Shown: piece by piece, positions 1 through 6,680 of the stretch
Numbering within the stretch: the first letter of the stretch is position 1
Layout: each line of letters begins with the position of its first letter
Assembly: GCF_003116815.1 (NCBI RefSeq)
Contig: NZ_QDKQ01000071.1
Coordinates: 1 to 64,000, forward strand
Reading direction: 5' to 3'
DNA: 64,000 nt
Origin: Caulobacter endophyticus
Lineage (GTDB): Bacteria; Pseudomonadota; Alphaproteobacteria; Caulobacterales; Caulobacteraceae
The notes under the pieces: model-generated
Databases searched by the model: none
What the model was told of the DNA's origin: nothing
What the model saw: only the letters and a program-made list of their open reading frames with translations
Made by a program: the position numbers and the translations under genes

Positions 1-1
1 C

Positions 2-124
2 GTCGAGCGCATGTGGTGCAGGCTCAAGGACTTCCGACGCGTCGCCACCCGCTACGACAAGCTCGCCAGAAATTACCTCTCCGGCGTGCTCATCGCCGCC
101 CTCTGCGCCTACTGGCTCAATTGA
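2..124 (+). mobile_element. IS5-family transposase, 3' end only
   Basis: The frame starting at base 2 encodes about 40 residues ending in a TGA at 122-124. It contains VERMWCRLKDFRRVATRYDK and ends AALCAYWLN, the C-terminal signature of IS5 (IS427-group) DDE transposases, including the catalytic Glu region. The 5' part lies outside the window. The bases just after the stop (gagtccagaccct) look like an IS terminal inverted repeat, but the partner end is not visible. The element abuts the stop codon of the convergent histidine kinase gene. Whether the full element is intact cannot be judged from here. Confidence 0.75.
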
Positions 125-133
125 GTCCAGACC

Positions 134-2212
134 CTAGCGGCCGCTCGCCTCGGGCATCATCTCGCCGATCTTGGCGGCCAGGGTGTCGAGGGCGAACGGC
201 TTGCCGATCATCGCCATGTTCGAGCCCAGGAAGCCGGCGCGGATGGCCGCGTTCTCGGCATAGCCGGTGATGAACAGGATCGGCAGGTCGGGCCGGCGGT
301 CGCGGGCCACCTCGGCCAGCTGGCGGCCGTTCATGCCCGGCAGGCCGACGTCGGAGATCAGGAGGTCGATGGCGCTCTGCGAGTTGAGGATGGCGATGGC
401 CGACTGCGGGTCGGAAGCCTCCACGGCGCGATAGCCCAGGTCTTCCAGGACCTCGCGCACCAGCAGGCGCACGGCGCTTTCGTCCTCGACCAGCAGCACG
501 GTCTGGCCTTCGCCCTGGACGACGTCGACCGGCTGGTCCTCGGCCTTGACCTCGGCCGCGCCGTCGGCGACGGGCAGGTAGATTTTCACTGACGCGCCTT
601 CGCCGACGCGGCTCTGGATGCGCACCGAGCCGCCGCTCTGGCGGGCGAAGCCGTAGACCATCGACAGGCCGAGGCCCGTTCCCTGGCCGATCGGCTTGGT
701 GGTGAAGAACGGGTCGAACACCTTGTCCAGCACCTCGGCCGACATGCCTACGCCCGTGTCGGTGACGGCGACCACGACGTAGCGTCCTGGGCGGGCGTCC
801 TCGGGCGCCATGTCGGCGTCGAGCTCGGCCACCGAGGTCGAGATGGTCAGGCGGCCGCCCTCGGGCATGGCGTCGCGGGCGTTGATCGCCAGGTTGAGGA
901 TGGCGCTTTCCAGCTGGTTGGCGTCGGCGACGGCGGCCTCGGCCGCGCCCAGGTCGATGTCGACGCTGATCTGCTCGGTGACGGTGCGCTGGATCAGGTC
1001 CTGCAGCGAGGCGACCAGGGCGTTGATGTCGAGCGCCTGCGGGTCGAGCGACTGCCGGCGCGAGAAGGCCAGCAGGCGGTGGGTGAGGCCGGCGGCTCGT
1101 TGGGCCGAGGTGAGGGCGGTCTCGAGATAGCGGTCGGTGTCGGCGTCGCGGCCGGAGGCGCGCTTGCGCTTGACCATGTCAAGCGCGCCGATGACGCCGG
1201 TCAGCATGTTGTTGAAATCGTGGGCGATGCCGCCGGTCAGCTGGCCGACGGCCTCCATCTTCTGGCTCTGGCGCAGGGCGGCCTCGACGCCGGCGCGGTG
1301 CTCCATCTCGGCCTCCAGGGCGGCCGTGCGCTCGCGCACCCGGTGCTCCAGCGCCTGGGCGGTCTGGCGCAGCAGCTCCTCGCCCTGGACATGTTCGGTG
1401 ACGTCGGCGACGAAGACGTGGAAGCCGTCGACGGCGCCGTCGGCTCCGCGCCTCGGCAGATAGCGGATATCGGCGTCGCGGCGACGACCGTCGGCGTGAG
1501 GCCAGGCCAGGATCAGGTGGGCGGGCTCTCCGGCGAGGGCGCGGCGCATGGCGGGCATCCGCGCCTCCAGCCCCTCCGTCCCGACGACCTCGCCGACATG
1601 GCGGCCGATGACGTCGGCGGGATCGCGATAGAACCAGTCGGCATAGGCCTTGTTGGCGAAGCGATAGACCAGCGACTTGTCGATGAAGCCGATCAGCACG
1701 GGCAGGGAGTCGGCGATCAGCCTGACCTCGGCCTCGCTGGCGGCCAGCGCGGTGCGGCTGTGATCGAGCTCGGCCAGGCGGTCGCGCAGGTCAAACTGGC
1801 GGCGGCGGGCGCGAAGGGCGGTATCGACGGCGCTGACCAGCGACAGCGAGCCCAGCGGCCGCTCCAGCACGATCAGGTTGGTGGTCAGGTCGGCCAGGGC
1901 CAGGCGGGCGAGCTCGCCCGCGCGCGGGCGGTAGGCGTTGCGCGAGACCAGCAGGATGAACGGCGTGTCGGACCATTCCGGCTGGGCGGAGAGGGCGGCG
2001 CGCAGGGCGTCCAGCTTGCCGCGCAGGGCCTCCTCGGTGATCAGGACGACGCCGGTCTGGTCGTCGAGTTCGGCGGCGATGGCCTGGGCGTCCGGTAGGG
2101 CGTGGGTTTCGAAGCCGCGTTCGGAAAGCAGGCGCGCCACGTTGTCTGCGTCACGCCCGAACGGCGCGGCGACGAGGACCCGAAAGCCCTCCGGTCCGCG
2201 CCTATGGCTCAA
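134..2212 (-). CDS. Hybrid sensor histidine kinase (degenerate receiver-PAS-HisKA-HATPase-REC)
   Basis: A 692-residue soluble hybrid kinase. Residues about 10-130 form a receiver-like fold without an obvious phospho-acceptor Asp. A PAS domain lies at about 160-280. The dimerisation H-box has AHDFNN with the phosphorylated His near residue 332. The ATPase core has N (LNLAINARDAMPEGG), G1 (DTGVGM) and G2 (GTGLGLSMVYGF) boxes. A C-terminal receiver has ISDVGLPG with Asp near residue 620. No membrane segment is seen, so sensing is probably cytoplasmic. The start is a TTG overlapping the stop of the upstream KaiC-like gene (TTGAGCCATAG), which implies translational coupling. The two probably form one signalling unit. 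The stop codon lies at the IS boundary, so the C-terminus may have been altered slightly by insertion. Confidence 0.9.
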   Translation of the reverse strand: MSHRRGPEGFRVLVAAPFGRDADNVARLLSERGFETHALPDAQAIAAELDDQTGVVLITEEALRGKLDALRAALSAQPEWSDTPFILLVSRNAYRPRAGELARLALADLTTNLIVLERPLGSLSLVSAVDTALRARRRQFDLRDRLAELDHSRTALAASEAEVRLIADSLPVLIGFIDKSLVYRFANKAYADWFYRDPADVIGRHVGEVVGTEGLEARMPAMRRALAGEPAHLILAWPHADGRRRDADIRYLPRRGADGAVDGFHVFVADVTEHVQGEELLRQTAQALEHRVRERTAALEAEMEHRAGVEAALRQSQKMEAVGQLTGGIAHDFNNMLTGVIGALDMVKRKRASGRDADTDRYLETALTSAQRAAGLTHRLLAFSRRQSLDPQALDINALVASLQDLIQRTVTEQISVDIDLGAAEAAVADANQLESAILNLAINARDAMPEGGRLTISTSVAELDADMAPEDARPGRYVVVAVTDTGVGMSAEVLDKVFDPFFTTKPIGQGTGLGLSMVYGFARQSGGSVRIQSRVGEGASVKIYLPVADGAAEVKAEDQPVDVVQGEGQTVLLVEDESAVRLLVREVLEDLGYRAVEASDPQSAIAILNSQSAIDLLISDVGLPGMNGRQLAEVARDRRPDLPILFITGYAENAAIRAGFLGSNMAMIGKPFALDTLAAKIGEMMPEASGR

Positions 2213-3701
2213 GGCGGCGGTCTTCCATCAGGGGACCGTCCTTGCCGACATATTCGGGGGTTCCGGTCATCACGCCTCTGAACTCGGTCAGCGGCGCGCC
2301 GACGCGCACGCCTGCCGTATCAATGCGCAATTCGCGGATTGTGTCCTCGTGCGGGCCGCCGCGGTTCTTGATCACCGAGATCGCCTTGCGGATGCGCCCG
2401 GCCGCCTCGAAGAAGCGGATCAGCAGTACGGCGTCGGCTACGTAGGAGATGTTGAGGGAGGTGGTCATGCCGCCGACCAGGCCCGATTGGGGATTGATCA
2501 GCAGGGTGACGACGCCCTGCTGGTTCAGGAACGACAGCATTTCGTGGATCTGCAGGATCAGCTGCTTTTCCTGCGGCATGGCGGCCAGGTAGCCGTTCAG
2601 GCTGTCGATGGCGAGGATGCGGACGCCGCGTTCCTCGACCTCGGACTGGACCAGGGCGGCGAACTCGCCGGGCGACATCTCGGCCGGATCGATTTGCTGG
2701 ATCTTCAGGAGGCTGCCATCGACATGCTTCTGCAGGTCCATGCCCATGGCCTGGGCGCGGACCAGCAGGGTGCCGATGCGCTCGTCGAACTCGAACAGGG
2801 TGGCGGGCTCGCCGCGCTCGCACGCCGCGTAGAGGTACTGCAGCGCGATGGTCGATTTGCCAGAGCCGGCCGGGCCAGTGATCAGGGTGCTCGTGCCGCG
2901 CAGGGGGCCGCCGGCCAGCAGGGCGTCCAGCTCGACAAGGCCGCTGGGCGTGGGATCGCCGGCGAAGGGCGTGTGATGGTCTGAGGCGATCAGGCGCGGG
3001 AATATCTGCAAGCCGCCCTTGCGGATGGCCATGTCGTGGAAGCCGCCCACGAAGTCGACGCCGCGCAGCTTCTGCACCTGCATGCGCCGGCGGGCGGCGC
3101 CGAAGTCGAGTGTCAGCCGCTCCAGGGTGACGACGCCGTGGCAAAGGCTATGCAGGTGGCCGTCGCGTACGCCCTCGCTGGTGGTCAGGTCGTCGATCAG
3201 CAGGACGGTGCAGTCGCGGGTGGCGAAGAACTGTTTGAGGGCCAGCACCTGCCGGCGGTAACGCAGCGGGTCCTGGGCCAGCAGGCGCAGTTCTGACAGG
3301 CTGTCGAACACCACGCGTCGCGGCGTGACCTGCTCAACCTGCTCCTGGATCAGCCTGATCGTGCCGCCCAGCTCGACTTCCCAGGCATGAAGGATCGACT
3401 GCTCTCGGCCCTCGCCCAGCACTTCCTCGGCCGAGGACAGTTCGAAGAGGTCGATGCCGGCCAGGTCCCAGCCGTGGGACGCGGCGACGCCACGCAATTC
3501 ATCGCTGGTTTCCGACAGGGTGATGTAGAGCACGCGCTCGCCGCGCTCTACGCCCTCCTGCAGGAACTGGAGGCCCAGAGTGGTTTTGCCCGAACCCGGT
3601 TCGCCTTCGAGAAGATATAGGCGATTGGCGGGAAGTCCGCCGCGCAGAATGGCGTCGAGACCGCGATTACCAGTCGAGATCCGGTTGAAGCCGTCGGTCA
3701 T
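2202..3701 (-). CDS. KaiC-like double-domain ATPase
   Basis: A 499-residue protein with two RecA-like KaiC domains. Walker A motifs are GEPGSGKTT (residues 33-41) and GPAGSGKST (about residue 275). Walker B-like hydrophobic strands end in FDSLSELR and AIDSLNGYL. In cyanobacterial KaiC the second domain autophosphorylates on adjacent Ser431/Thr432. Aligning the segment by eye (ISTITDTI in KaiC, ISYVADAV here, equal spacing to the following conserved motif) gives Ser419-Tyr420, so the Ser is kept and the Thr is Tyr. No kaiA or kaiB is nearby. The partner is the hybrid kinase whose TTG start overlaps this stop. This is a signalling KaiC homologue of the proteobacterial type; a circadian role cannot be inferred. 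The ATG start has an upstream GGGA. Confidence 0.9.
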   Translation of the reverse strand: MTDGFNRISTGNRGLDAILRGGLPANRLYLLEGEPGSGKTTLGLQFLQEGVERGERVLYITLSETSDELRGVAASHGWDLAGIDLFELSSAEEVLGEGREQSILHAWEVELGGTIRLIQEQVEQVTPRRVVFDSLSELRLLAQDPLRYRRQVLALKQFFATRDCTVLLIDDLTTSEGVRDGHLHSLCHGVVTLERLTLDFGAARRRMQVQKLRGVDFVGGFHDMAIRKGGLQIFPRLIASDHHTPFAGDPTPSGLVELDALLAGGPLRGTSTLITGPAGSGKSTIALQYLYAACERGEPATLFEFDERIGTLLVRAQAMGMDLQKHVDGSLLKIQQIDPAEMSPGEFAALVQSEVEERGVRILAIDSLNGYLAAMPQEKQLILQIHEMLSFLNQQGVVTLLINPQSGLVGGMTTSLNISYVADAVLLIRFFEAAGRIRKAISVIKNRGGPHEDTIRELRIDTAGVRVGAPLTEFRGVMTGTPEYVGKDGPLMEDRRLEP

Positions 3702-3828
3702 CTATGCGTTCCCACCGAGTACTGGCCCTACACAATATTAGACGAAGGCCATATCTCAACGCCTTTGCAGGCAAAGTGTTGCGGTTGTCTGTCGGGAAGT
3801 CGACACATGCGGGCGGGGAGGGGCGGCT

Positions 3829-4572
3829 TCAGGTGTAGCGGTCGCGAGCGGCGGCGATGCGGGCCTTGGCCTCCTCCATCTCCTGCACTTCGGTGGCGGC
3901 CAGCAGCGAGTTCAGCACGCGGGTGAGGTGTCGGCGCATGGCGTCTCGGGCGTCCTCGGGAGACCGGGCGCGCAGGGCCGAGACGATGGCGGCGTGCTCG
4001 TCGATGCGCGGTATGACGCCGGCGGCGTGGGCCTTTTCGCCCATCAGCTTGGTCTGTGGCGAACGCTCGCGGGCCTCCCACAGCATTTCGACGGCGGCGA
4101 TCATGGCGCTGTTCTGGGTGGAGGACGCGATCAGCATGTGGAAGCGCTTGTCGGCGTCTTCCGAGCGGTCGACGTCGCGGGCGTTCTCGGTCTGCATCTC
4201 GATCACCAAAGCATCGAGCTGGTCGAGCTCGTCGTTGGTGATGCGCTTGGCGGCCATGGCGCAGGCCTCGGCCTCGATGGCGCGGCGGGCTTCCAGCAGT
4301 TCGAACGGGCCGATGTCGGTGGCGCCGGCCTGGCCCTCGTTGGGGGTCTGGGCCTTGACGTAGACGCCCGAGCCTAGGCGCACGTCGACTAGGCCGTCCA
4401 GCTCCAGGGCGATGATGGCCTCGCGGATCGTCGGACGCGACACCGAATAGGTCTGGGCGAGGTCGCGTTCGGACGGCAGGCGCTGACCGACGGCGTAGCG
4501 CCCCTCGGCGATCTGGCCGGTCAGATCCTTGGCGACGCGCTCGTACAGTCGGTTTTCGCCCTTCGCGGACAT
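3829..4572 (-). CDS. GntR/FadR (FCD) transcriptional regulator, divergent from manD
   Basis: A 247-residue regulator. The N-terminal winged helix carries the GntR signature GQRLPSERDLAQTYSVSRPTIREAI, here cited by its ends only, followed by an all-alpha FCD ligand domain. I chose the ATG at 4572 because AGGA lies just upstream; an in-frame extension to 4611 has no ribosome site and would overlap the operator. The gene is divergent from mannonate dehydratase. A perfect ATTGGTC-T-GACCAAT palindrome lies in the spacer and fits the FadR-type consensus, so autoregulation and control of manD by a hexuronate intermediate (a UxuR- or KdgR-like role) is the likely function. The ligand is inference. 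Confidence 0.88.
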   Translation of the reverse strand: MSAKGENRLYERVAKDLTGQIAEGRYAVGQRLPSERDLAQTYSVSRPTIREAIIALELDGLVDVRLGSGVYVKAQTPNEGQAGATDIGPFELLEARRAIEAEACAMAAKRITNDELDQLDALVIEMQTENARDVDRSEDADKRFHMLIASSTQNSAMIAAVEMLWEARERSPQTKLMGEKAHAAGVIPRIDEHAAIVSALRARSPEDARDAMRRHLTRVLNSLLAATEVQEMEEAKARIAAARDRYT

Positions 4573-4588
4573 GCAGGACCTTCCTGAA

Positions 4589-4603
4589 ATTGGTCTGACC
4601 AAT
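4589..4603. promoter_or_regulatory. FadR/GntR-type operator palindrome
   Basis: The sequence ATTGGTCTGACCAAT is a perfect 7-1-7 palindrome, 17 bases before the GntR start codon and 62 bases before manD. The TGGTNNGACCA core matches the general GntR/FadR pattern. It is the obvious target for the divergent regulator and sits where it could repress both genes. Confidence 0.65.
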
Positions 4604-4631
4604 ATGGACAAGCCAGTTTTCGATAGTTATG

Positions 4632-4651
4632 GGTCTTCCAACTGGAAGACC
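4632..4651. promoter_or_regulatory. Second inverted repeat in manD promoter
   Basis: GGTCTTCCA-AC-TGGAAGACC has perfect 9-bp arms and a 2-bp centre, 14 bases before the manD GTG start. It is unrelated in sequence to the GntR-type palindrome 29 bases upstream. It could bind a second regulator (for example a LacI-type global sugar regulator) or form a hairpin in the 5' leader near the ribosome site. Confidence 0.45.
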
Positions 4652-4665
4652 ACGGGAATCTCGAC

Positions 4666-5922
4666 GTGCATACTAGCCAAACCGAGGCGTTCAAGGCAGC
4701 CGGCCTGCCGCCGATGCGAATTACCGGCGCCCGCGTGATCGTCACTTCGCCCGGCCGCAACTTCGTCACCCTGAAGATCGAGACCGACCAGGGCGTCTAC
4801 GGCATCGGCGACGCCACCCTGAACGGCCGCGAAAAGTCGGTCGTCGCCTATCTGGAAGACCACGTCATCCCGGTGCTGATCGGCCGCGACGCGCGCCGCA
4901 TCGAGGACATCTGGCAGTTCCTCTATCGCGGGGCCTACTGGCGCCGCGGCCCGGTGACGATGCGCGCCATCGCCGCCGTCGACGTGGCCCTGTGGGACAT
5001 CAAGGCCAAGGCGCTGGGCGCGCCGCTGTACGACCTGCTGGGCGGGCGTTCGCGCGACGGCGTGCTGGTCTACGGCCACGCCAACGGCAGCGACCTGGAA
5101 GACACCGTCGAGGCCGTCGGCCGCTATATCGACGCCGGCTACAAGGCCGTGCGGGCCCAGTCGGGCGTGCCGGGCCTGGACCTGGCCTACGGCGTGGGCC
5201 GCGGCGACATGTACTACGAGCCGGCCGACGCCACCCTGCCGACCGAGACGACGTGGGACACCCGCAAGTACCTGCGCTACCTGCCGACCCTGTTCGAGGC
5301 CCTGCGCAAGGAGCACGGCTTCGATGTGGCTTTGCTGCACGACGGTCACCACCGGATGACCCCGCGCGAGGCCGCCCAACTGGGCAAGAGCCTGGAGCCC
5401 TATGACCTCTTCTGGCTCGAGGATTCCACGCCGGCCGAGAACCAGGAGGCCTTCCGACTGATCCGCCAGCACACCACCACGCCTCTGGCCGTGGGCGAGG
5501 TGTTCAACACGATCTGGGACGCCAAGGATCTGATCCAGGAACAGCTGATCGACTACATCCGCACGACCATCGTCGGGGCTGGCGGCCTGACCCACCTGCG
5601 CCGCATCGCCGACTTCGCCTCGCTGTGGTCGGTGCGCACGGGCTGCCATGGCGCCACCGACCTGTCGCCGGTGACCATGGGGGCCGCGCTGCACTTCGAC
5701 ACCTGGGTGCCCAACTTCGGCATCCAGGAATACATGCGCCATTCGGAAGAGACCGACGCGGTGTTCCCGCACGACTACCGGTTCGACAAGGGCATGCTGT
5801 ACGTGGGCGACACGCCCGGCCACGGCGTCGACATCGACGAGGCCCTTGCCGCAAAGCACCCCTACGAGCCGCGCCAGCTGCCGGTCGCCCGTCTGGAAGA
5901 CGGGACGATGTGGAACTGGTAG
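4666..5922 (+). CDS. manD: D-mannonate dehydratase, enolase superfamily
   Basis: A 418-residue enolase-superfamily protein. It dehydrates D-mannonate to 2-keto-3-deoxygluconate in hexuronate catabolism. The N-terminal capping domain begins with MRITGARVIVTSPGRNF, and the TIM barrel carries acid-rich metal-binding strands such as LLHDGHHRM, FWLEDSTP and VGEVFN, in the spacing of the ManD family. Family members are close to 402 residues. The GTG at 4666 gives a short extra N-terminus, and the ATG at 4714 would give the canonical length; neither has a strong ribosome site. It is divergent from a GntR regulator and followed by a strong intrinsic terminator, so it is probably monocistronic. Assignment to the ManD subgroup rests on the length and N-terminal motif. 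Confidence 0.92.
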   Translation: MHTSQTEAFKAAGLPPMRITGARVIVTSPGRNFVTLKIETDQGVYGIGDATLNGREKSVVAYLEDHVIPVLIGRDARRIEDIWQFLYRGAYWRRGPVTMRAIAAVDVALWDIKAKALGAPLYDLLGGRSRDGVLVYGHANGSDLEDTVEAVGRYIDAGYKAVRAQSGVPGLDLAYGVGRGDMYYEPADATLPTETTWDTRKYLRYLPTLFEALRKEHGFDVALLHDGHHRMTPREAAQLGKSLEPYDLFWLEDSTPAENQEAFRLIRQHTTTPLAVGEVFNTIWDAKDLIQEQLIDYIRTTIVGAGGLTHLRRIADFASLWSVRTGCHGATDLSPVTMGAALHFDTWVPNFGIQEYMRHSEETDAVFPHDYRFDKGMLYVGDTPGHGVDIDEALAAKHPYEPRQLPVARLEDGTMWNW

Positions 5923-5936
5923 GGCGCAAATGAACA

Positions 5937-5966
5937 GGGCCGCCTCCGTATCGACGGAGGCGGCCC
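5937..5966 (+). repeat. 13-bp perfect stem-loop after manD
   Basis: GGGCCGCCTCCGT pairs perfectly with ACGGAGGCGGCCC across a 4-base loop, starting 14 bases after the manD stop. No T-tract follows it on either strand. It shares the CCGCCTC/GAGGCGG half-stem sequence with the terminator 10 bases downstream, so alternative pairing between the two is possible. Confidence 0.6.
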
Positions 5967-5976
5967 AGATACAGCA

Positions 5977-6011
5977 GAGGCGGAACGTCAGGGACGTTCC
6001 GCCTCTTTTTT
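5977..6011 (+). terminator. Rho-independent terminator of manD
   Basis: GAGGCGGAACGTC (5977-5989) pairs perfectly with GACGTTCCGCCTC (5993-6005) across a 3-base gap, followed by six T residues. This is a textbook intrinsic terminator for rightward transcription. It also separates manD from the convergent HU gene. Confidence 0.9.
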
Positions 6012-6046
6012 CTTCGGGCCAGGCTCGAAGGCCGTTCCTGTCAGGA

Positions 6047-6325
6047 TCAGCCGTTGACGGCGTCCTTCAGTTGCTTGGCCGGCGTGAAGCCGACCTTCTT
6101 GCTGGCGGCGATCTCGATCGTGGCGCCGGTGGCCGGGTTGCGGCCGGTGCGGGCCGGCTTGTCCTGGACCTTGAACTTGCCGAAGCCCGGGATCGAGACT
6201 TCTTCGCCCTTCACGGCGGCGTCAGCGATGGCCTTGAAGACGCCGTCGACGATGGCCTTGGCCTGGGTCTTGGTCAGCTTGTCGTCGCTGGCGACCAGAG
6301 CTTCGGCGATATCGGCGGTGTTCAT
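6047..6325 (-). CDS. hup: HU family DNA-binding protein
   Basis: A 92-residue nucleoid protein of standard HU length. The N-terminal helical body is followed by the signature VSIPGFGKFKVQDKPAR and the DNA-gripping arm motif GRNPATGATIEI. Proteins of this family bend and compact DNA as dimers. A strong ribosome site AAGGAG lies 7 bases before the ATG. The gene is flanked by the manD terminator and a divergent glycosidase. HU and IHF share the fold; the overall sequence and length favour HU. Confidence 0.95.
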   Translation of the reverse strand: MNTADIAEALVASDDKLTKTQAKAIVDGVFKAIADAAVKGEEVSIPGFGKFKVQDKPARTGRNPATGATIEIAASKKVGFTPAKQLKDAVNG

Positions 6326-6680
6326 GGAGTAACTCCTTATAGAATCGGGAGAACCAGACTGACTGGTGAGATCGGCCTTGTCACGCGCCGCCGTGTGACG
6401 TCAAGCGCCCGCCGCAACCGGCGGAAGGCCGAGAAAGCGCTTATCCGCATGGTTGATCCGTCGATGTGGCGGGGATGTGGCCTCCAACGCGCGAAGGGAT
6501 GGGACGTTTTGCATGGTTTACTCAGACAATAAGCTGCGATCCGTCGATTGCATGTGCACGCATATCCGATGTGTCTGGTGATTGACGCTGATAGCTCTCG
6601 AATATACTCCGACAAATATTCGGCAGCTTTCCGAGGCTGCTCCGAACGCCGCTTCAGATGGCGACGAGGGAAGAAGCAAA
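6326..6680. other. Divergent intergenic region hup / GH43 gene
   Basis: This 355-base spacer must hold the hup promoter (leftward) and the glycosidase promoter (rightward). I see no gene in it. A TTGACG on the minus strand at 6404-6399 is a possible hup -35 element without a clear -10. The rightward promoter candidate is listed separately. Confidence 0.5.
6582..6608 (+). promoter_or_regulatory. Candidate promoter for the GH43 gene
   Basis: TTGACG (6582-6587) and TATACT (6603-6608) are separated by 15 bases, about 70 bases before the glycosidase ATG. The -10 lies in a loose inverted repeat (AATAT...ATATT, 6601-6620) that could be an operator. The spacing is slightly short for a housekeeping promoter. 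Confidence 0.4.

Noticed and set aside
4573..4611. Longer start for the GntR regulator at 4611
   Set aside because: The extension overlaps the operator palindrome, has no ribosome site, and adds residues absent from the family. The ATG at 4572 has AGGA upstream.
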